Source: Alteromonas sp. BMJM2
Lineage (GTDB): Bacteria > Pseudomonadota > Gammaproteobacteria > Enterobacterales > Alteromonadaceae
Direction: 5' to 3'
Assembly: GCF_027257845.1 (NCBI RefSeq)
Contig: NZ_JAPVOT010000004.1
Coordinates: forward strand, 62,001-126,000
DNA: 64,000 nucleotides
Of this stretch, positions 60,289 through 64,000 are shown in pieces. Both the position numbers and the translations under genes were made by a program. Each line of letters starts with the position of its first letter. Positions within the stretch are counted from its first letter, which is position 1. Below the pieces are notes generated by a model. It was not told the origin of the DNA and did not search any database. It worked only from the letters and a program-made list of their open reading frames with translations.

Positions 60289-62142
60289 TCATGCTTTTTC
60301 GTCGTTCACCTCAAGTGCAATTGGCATTGTGATAGTAAACGTGGTTTCTCCTTCTCGTGAAGCCACACTTATTTTTCCCTTAAGCATTCCCGTTACCCAT
60401 TGATATACTAAGTGTAAGCCTAGACCTGTATTACCCGACGCCCTCGCGGACGTGACAAATGGATCGAAAATCTTGGGTGCAATATCCTCAGATATACCAG
60501 AGCCATTATCAGTGTAAGTCACAACAGCACTATCTCCATCGATTCGAAATGATATGACAACCTTATTATTTGATTGCTTTTGAAAACCATGTTCTATGCT
60601 ATTAACAACAAAATTTTGTAGTACTTGCGACAGAACGCCCGGATAGCTCTGCAAGGTAATATCATCATCTGAATCCAGCAATATCTCCACTTTCTTTTCT
60701 TTTAATAGCGGCTTTACAGAGATGCAAAGGTCGGTGACTAATTTTTCAAGTGAAAATTGCACAATATCTTCACTTCCTCGGTCAACGGACACCCGTTTGA
60801 ACCGTTTAATTAAATCTGCACTGCGATTTAAATTTGAGAGCGCTAATTCGCAGGCTTCTTTGTTGTGTTTAATGTGTCTATGCAGCTTTTCTAAAGTCAG
60901 CTCGTTAGGAATCAATTGTTCGAGTTCATCTGCACGCCGCTGAACGCTGCTGACCATCATTAGTGCTCCACCTATAGGCGTATTCAGTTCATGAGCCATC
61001 CCCGACACCAGCATTCCAAGTGAAGCCATTTTTTCTGACTCAAGTAATTCGTCTTGCAGTATTCTCTGTTCTTCAAGGGCTTTTAAAAGAGACTGCTTTT
61101 CCTCTTCCAATCTACTGGCCAACACACTTAACTGCATCTCCCTTAACTTGTCCCTAAGTAAAAAGGCCAAGGATACTATGGCTGAAAACACGGATAACAA
61201 CACAGCAAGAGCCAACGCGTTGTAAAACTTCTGCTGATAAAAATCTCGGTGTGTGCGGACAAAAAAGATTAGCGACTCATCAGCAAAGCTATCTTTAACA
61301 TCGTGGGATATTCTTCGCGCACTATACATGTCACCCTCGCTTCCTTTAACAAGTGAAACAGAGCGTTCATTGTTGAGCTTACGCCACAGTAAAGGTACGG
61401 TATTCATTGCTAAGTGTCCGCTTTCTAATTCTGCCCCCCATTCCACTGTCGAATTGGTGTGAAGCAGCCAACTACCGTTGTCTTTGGCAACTAATAGCTC
61501 ATGCGAGTTTGAGCTAAGTGCTTTTAGTTCTTCTAGCATATCGTTGAGCTGAAAATTAACGACAAATAACCCCTTCCCATTAGGATGTTCATTAAAGTTG
61601 ATAATACTTCTTACGGTAGGAACGAAAGGTCTCTCTATCTGCCCGCGTTCAACATTCAAATCAATATCGGATAACGATACTTTACCCGGACTCGAGCTAA
61701 ACGCACTTTTAACGAAGTATCGAGCGCTTTTGTTTTGGAGCTGCTCATCAGAAACTCGCTGTGCAGTACCGTTTTTGAAATTTATCCGTAAGGTTTCGTC
61801 ACCTGAATTATCAATCCACCTAATTTGGGAGATTGATGGAAGAGTAAGGCCTATCTCGGCAAGTGCACCTGCTGCATTTGTGATGTCGGCACTTTTAAGA
61901 GCGTATTCGAAGTGAGCGTTAAGTAGCCTGGTGCTATTTTCTATATCTCCCACTCGCGCGTTGAAAATCTGATTAGCCTGGCTTAGTAGCACATTGTGCG
62001 CTGCGTTTATCTCAACATACTCACTATCTTGTACATAATGAAAAACAGCAACACCGATAGACATTGATGCAATCAAAGTAAGCGCAATCGAAACCATTGC
62101 GCTAGGCTGTTTTACAATGAGTAAGAGCGTTTTAATCTGCAC
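60289..62142 (-). CDS. Membrane sensor histidine kinase
   Basis: 617 residues. Helices at about 12-34 and 300-325 enclose a periplasmic sensing domain of about 265 residues (Cache-like in length). A coiled-coil linker (about 330-370) follows. The phosphoacceptor His lies in SGMAHELNTPIGG (about 380-392), and HATPase_c follows with NFVVNSIEHGF, DNGSGISEDI and NTGLGLHLVYQWV. Its start is 2 bp from the stop of the EAL-type regulator gene, so the two are a coupled pair. Confidence 0.9.
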   Translation of the reverse strand: MQIKTLLLIVKQPSAMVSIALTLIASMSIGVAVFHYVQDSEYVEINAAHNVLLSQANQIFNARVGDIENSTRLLNAHFEYALKSADITNAAGALAEIGLTLPSISQIRWIDNSGDETLRINFKNGTAQRVSDEQLQNKSARYFVKSAFSSSPGKVSLSDIDLNVERGQIERPFVPTVRSIINFNEHPNGKGLFVVNFQLNDMLEELKALSSNSHELLVAKDNGSWLLHTNSTVEWGAELESGHLAMNTVPLLWRKLNNERSVSLVKGSEGDMYSARRISHDVKDSFADESLIFFVRTHRDFYQQKFYNALALAVLLSVFSAIVSLAFLLRDKLREMQLSVLASRLEEEKQSLLKALEEQRILQDELLESEKMASLGMLVSGMAHELNTPIGGALMMVSSVQRRADELEQLIPNELTLEKLHRHIKHNKEACELALSNLNRSADLIKRFKRVSVDRGSEDIVQFSLEKLVTDLCISVKPLLKEKKVEILLDSDDDITLQSYPGVLSQVLQNFVVNSIEHGFQKQSNNKVVISFRIDGDSAVVTYTDNGSGISEDIAPKIFDPFVTSARASGNTGLGLHLVYQWVTGMLKGKISVASREGETTFTITMPIALEVNDEKA

Positions 62143-62144
62143 GT

Positions 62145-64000
62145 TTATGCGCTCTTTTTACACAATGCTTCAAAATCTTCAATCGGCATTGGTTTGGCAA
62201 ATAAATAGCCTTGCGCAAACTCATAACCACACTCAATAAGCTTCTCCTTTTCTTCTTCCGTTTCTACACCTTCTGCAATGATGTTAAAATTAAAACGATT
62301 AGCTAGACGAAATACCATTTCACAAACCGCAAGGCCTGCTTCAGAACACTTATCATTTGATAATTTTGAAACGAAGCTTTTATCTACTTTAAGTGTAGAG
62401 ACTGCCAAATCAGCAATGTGTGCTAAAGAAGAGTAGCCCGTGCCAAAATCATCCACGCTTACTTTTACTCCCATTGATAAGAGTTTTTGAAGTACTGGAT
62501 TAACCTCTTCATAGTCTTCCATGGCCTGGCTTTCAGTAATTTCAACTTCTAGTAAAGATGGCTCGATGCCAGAAGCGCTCAAAAGGCCAACCAGCTTTTC
62601 AATAAAGTCAGTGGTGGTTATATCACTACAGGTTACGTTGAATGAAATAGGCATATTGATACCAATACTACAAAGCCGCTTTATAGTATTAATGGTTTTC
62701 TCCATAACCATTGAGTCTATTTTGTTCATTATCCCCGATGCTTCAGCAATAGGAATAAACAACGATGGAGGGACAACCGAGCCATCTGGCTTAGTCCATC
62801 TCAATAACGCTTCGGCGCCTACCAGCTCTCCTGAGCACATATTCACTTTTGGCTGTAGTGCAATGTTGAAAGCGTCTTCCATTCTTAGTGCACTATATAA
62901 GTCCTGCAATATCTCGTGTCGCACCGCTATATCGCTTGTAAAGCTTGGGCTGTATTTCACCACCGCCTTGCCGCGCTCTAGGCCATCAATAAGCGCCATC
63001 TCAACGAGAGTAATCATGTCCGATGCCGAATAACCGATTATGCTTTTTAATTCCGCAACGCACACTGTGGCCACCACAGTGTGATTAATGCCATCTACAT
63101 TAATCGATTGTTCTGTCAGTGACTTTAATTCGTCCTCTGAAGGGGTGTTAATTCTAGAAAACAGAATGGCCAGCTGATTATGAGAAATTCTGCATATTTC
63201 TTTCGCGTGTTTGTAATGAGCTCTTATATTTTCATAACGTGCTCTAACCATAAGTTCTGTGTGGCTAGAACCTAACATTACTGTCGCTTCTGAAAAATTA
63301 GCGATATTGATAATAACCATATCTAGATTAGCTAGCATAAAATCATTAGATTGGGTTATCTCTCGAACCAACCAATTTCTATTTGGTATGTTTAATTCGC
63401 TGTCGTAATAGGCCAACTTTGACAGTTTGTTGAGAAGTGCGAGATTAGCAAATCCCGTTTTCACGTTTTCGCAAAACACCCTCAAAAGGGCAACGTGCTG
63501 TTCATTCAGGGAGTTCGGAGACTCCACAAGCATAAGATAGCTTCGCCTATCGATATCCTTTGTAGAAAAGTACAGAACCGATAACTCTTTACCAAATATA
63601 TGTCGCTTTTCATCCCTGGCTGTATTTAATAACTTGGTCATTTTTTCAATTGAAATAGGATGACTATCACAAGATAACAAATCCTGAAGGACTTTCATTC
63701 TAGAGAGAGAGAACGACCCTGTTGCGGCAACCACTTCATTAGTTTCTAAAGGCTGGAGCTCTGATGAAACCAAACAGGCAATACCGCCGCTGTGTGGCAC
63801 ACCGACAATTTTTCCCACTTCTTGTAATACTGTTTTTGAAAACCCTTCAACGTCAAGTTTTGAGGTAATTACACGAGAAGCATCAACAATCATTTGTAAG
63901 CCACGTTTGGCTCTATTTAGCTCACTAAGCGAATGCCATGTTCGTATGTTGCTTATTACAACCGAGCGCAGTTTTTCTTCAGTGAGGTCGGTTTTCGTCC
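62145..64000 (-). CDS. DUF3369/GGDEF-like/EAL response regulator (5' end outside window)
   Basis: The frame is open to the right edge, so the gene is partial and ATG 63893 is internal. The translated part before it (TDLTEEKLRSVVISNIRTWH) matches the DUF3369 region that follows a receiver domain in such regulators. The GAF-like DUF3369 part is followed by a degenerate GGDEF domain (ISHNQLAI where GGDEF is expected). A complete EAL domain is then present: GAEALLRW, LEVEITESQAM, VDDFGTGYSSL, LKVDKSFV, IAEGVETEEE. It should hydrolyse c-di-GMP when phosphorylated by the adjacent kinase. Confidence 0.88.
   Translation of the reverse strand, partial: TKTDLTEEKLRSVVISNIRTWHSLSELNRAKRGLQMIVDASRVITSKLDVEGFSKTVLQEVGKIVGVPHSGGIACLVSSELQPLETNEVVAATGSFSLSRMKVLQDLLSCDSHPISIEKMTKLLNTARDEKRHIFGKELSVLYFSTKDIDRRSYLMLVESPNSLNEQHVALLRVFCENVKTGFANLALLNKLSKLAYYDSELNIPNRNWLVREITQSNDFMLANLDMVIINIANFSEATVMLGSSHTELMVRARYENIRAHYKHAKEICRISHNQLAILFSRINTPSEDELKSLTEQSINVDGINHTVVATVCVAELKSIIGYSASDMITLVEMALIDGLERGKAVVKYSPSFTSDIAVRHEILQDLYSALRMEDAFNIALQPKVNMCSGELVGAEALLRWTKPDGSVVPPSLFIPIAEASGIMNKIDSMVMEKTINTIKRLCSIGINMPISFNVTCSDITTTDFIEKLVGLLSASGIEPSLLEVEITESQAMEDYEEVNPVLQKLLSMGVKVSVDDFGTGYSSLAHIADLAVSTLKVDKSFVSKLSNDKCSEAGLAVCEMVFRLANRFNFNIIAEGVETEEEKEKLIECGYEFAQGYLFAKPMPIEDFEALCKKSA

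Overview
This window reads as chromosomal DNA of a marine gammaproteobacterium of the Alteromonadaceae, most likely Alteromonas or a close relative. The evidence is moderate GC content, ArcB and ErpA proteins very close to the enterobacterial ones, a Shewanella/Alteromonas-type 2-methylcitrate operon (prpB-prpC-acnD-prpF), a group-2 Mrp antiporter operon with fused A and B subunits, and the arcB/gltBD neighbourhood. I see no rRNA, tRNA, transposase, integrase, phage gene or CRISPR array.

Layout: 0.3-6.3 kb is an Mrp Na+/H+ antiporter operon on the minus strand (mnhAB-C-D-E-F-G, mostly overlapping). 6.5-9.1 kb holds a membrane protein followed by a DesK/DesR-like two-component pair. 9.2-12.0 kb has a small hypothetical gene and a TonB-dependent receptor. 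12.9-20.3 kb is the propionate (2-methylcitrate) operon: a GntR/FCD regulator with clear TTGTCGACAA operators, prpB, prpC, acnD and prpF. Its inter-cistronic gaps hold a family of structured intergenic elements. 20.4-28.1 kb (minus) has an SSS-family symporter, a YdbT/YdbS-like PH-domain pair, arcB and an SH3-bearing amidase. 28.7-34.6 kb is gltBD. 34.9-40.3 kb holds exported and envelope proteins: a small periplasmic protein, a decayed gene, a PBP-like protein with a porin, a coiled-coil membrane protein and an S41 peptidase. 40.6-44.5 kb is one 1291-residue PAS/coiled-coil protein with exact 39-codon repeats. 44.9-50.1 kb contains a DUF2726 protein, mtnN-cbiB-btuF, a rhodanese, a DUF2721 protein and a GNAT. 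50.2-55.7 kb has tyrS, an M23 peptidase, anmK and an OYE-family reductase. 55.9-64.0 kb contains an SRPBCC protein, a long PLP enzyme, a D-2-hydroxyacid dehydrogenase, erpA, a histidine kinase and a partial DUF3369/EAL response regulator that runs off the right edge.

How the genes fit together: the prp genes convert propionyl-CoA to pyruvate and succinate, and the regulator next to them has operators on its own promoter. gltBD is glutamate synthase. arcB is the redox sensor kinase but appears to lack one of the two redox-active cysteines of the E. coli protein. mtnN-cbiB-btuF joins S-adenosylhomocysteine recycling to cobamide salvage. The kinase/EAL pair at the right edge is a likely c-di-GMP signalling module.

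The most unusual observation is the element family at 14550-14639, 18540-18811 and 18981-19082. These elements share an almost invariant core that contains two CATCCATG hairpins. The outer arms and the hairpin stems differ in sequence from copy to copy but remain self-complementary within each copy, the pattern expected when structure rather than stem sequence is conserved.
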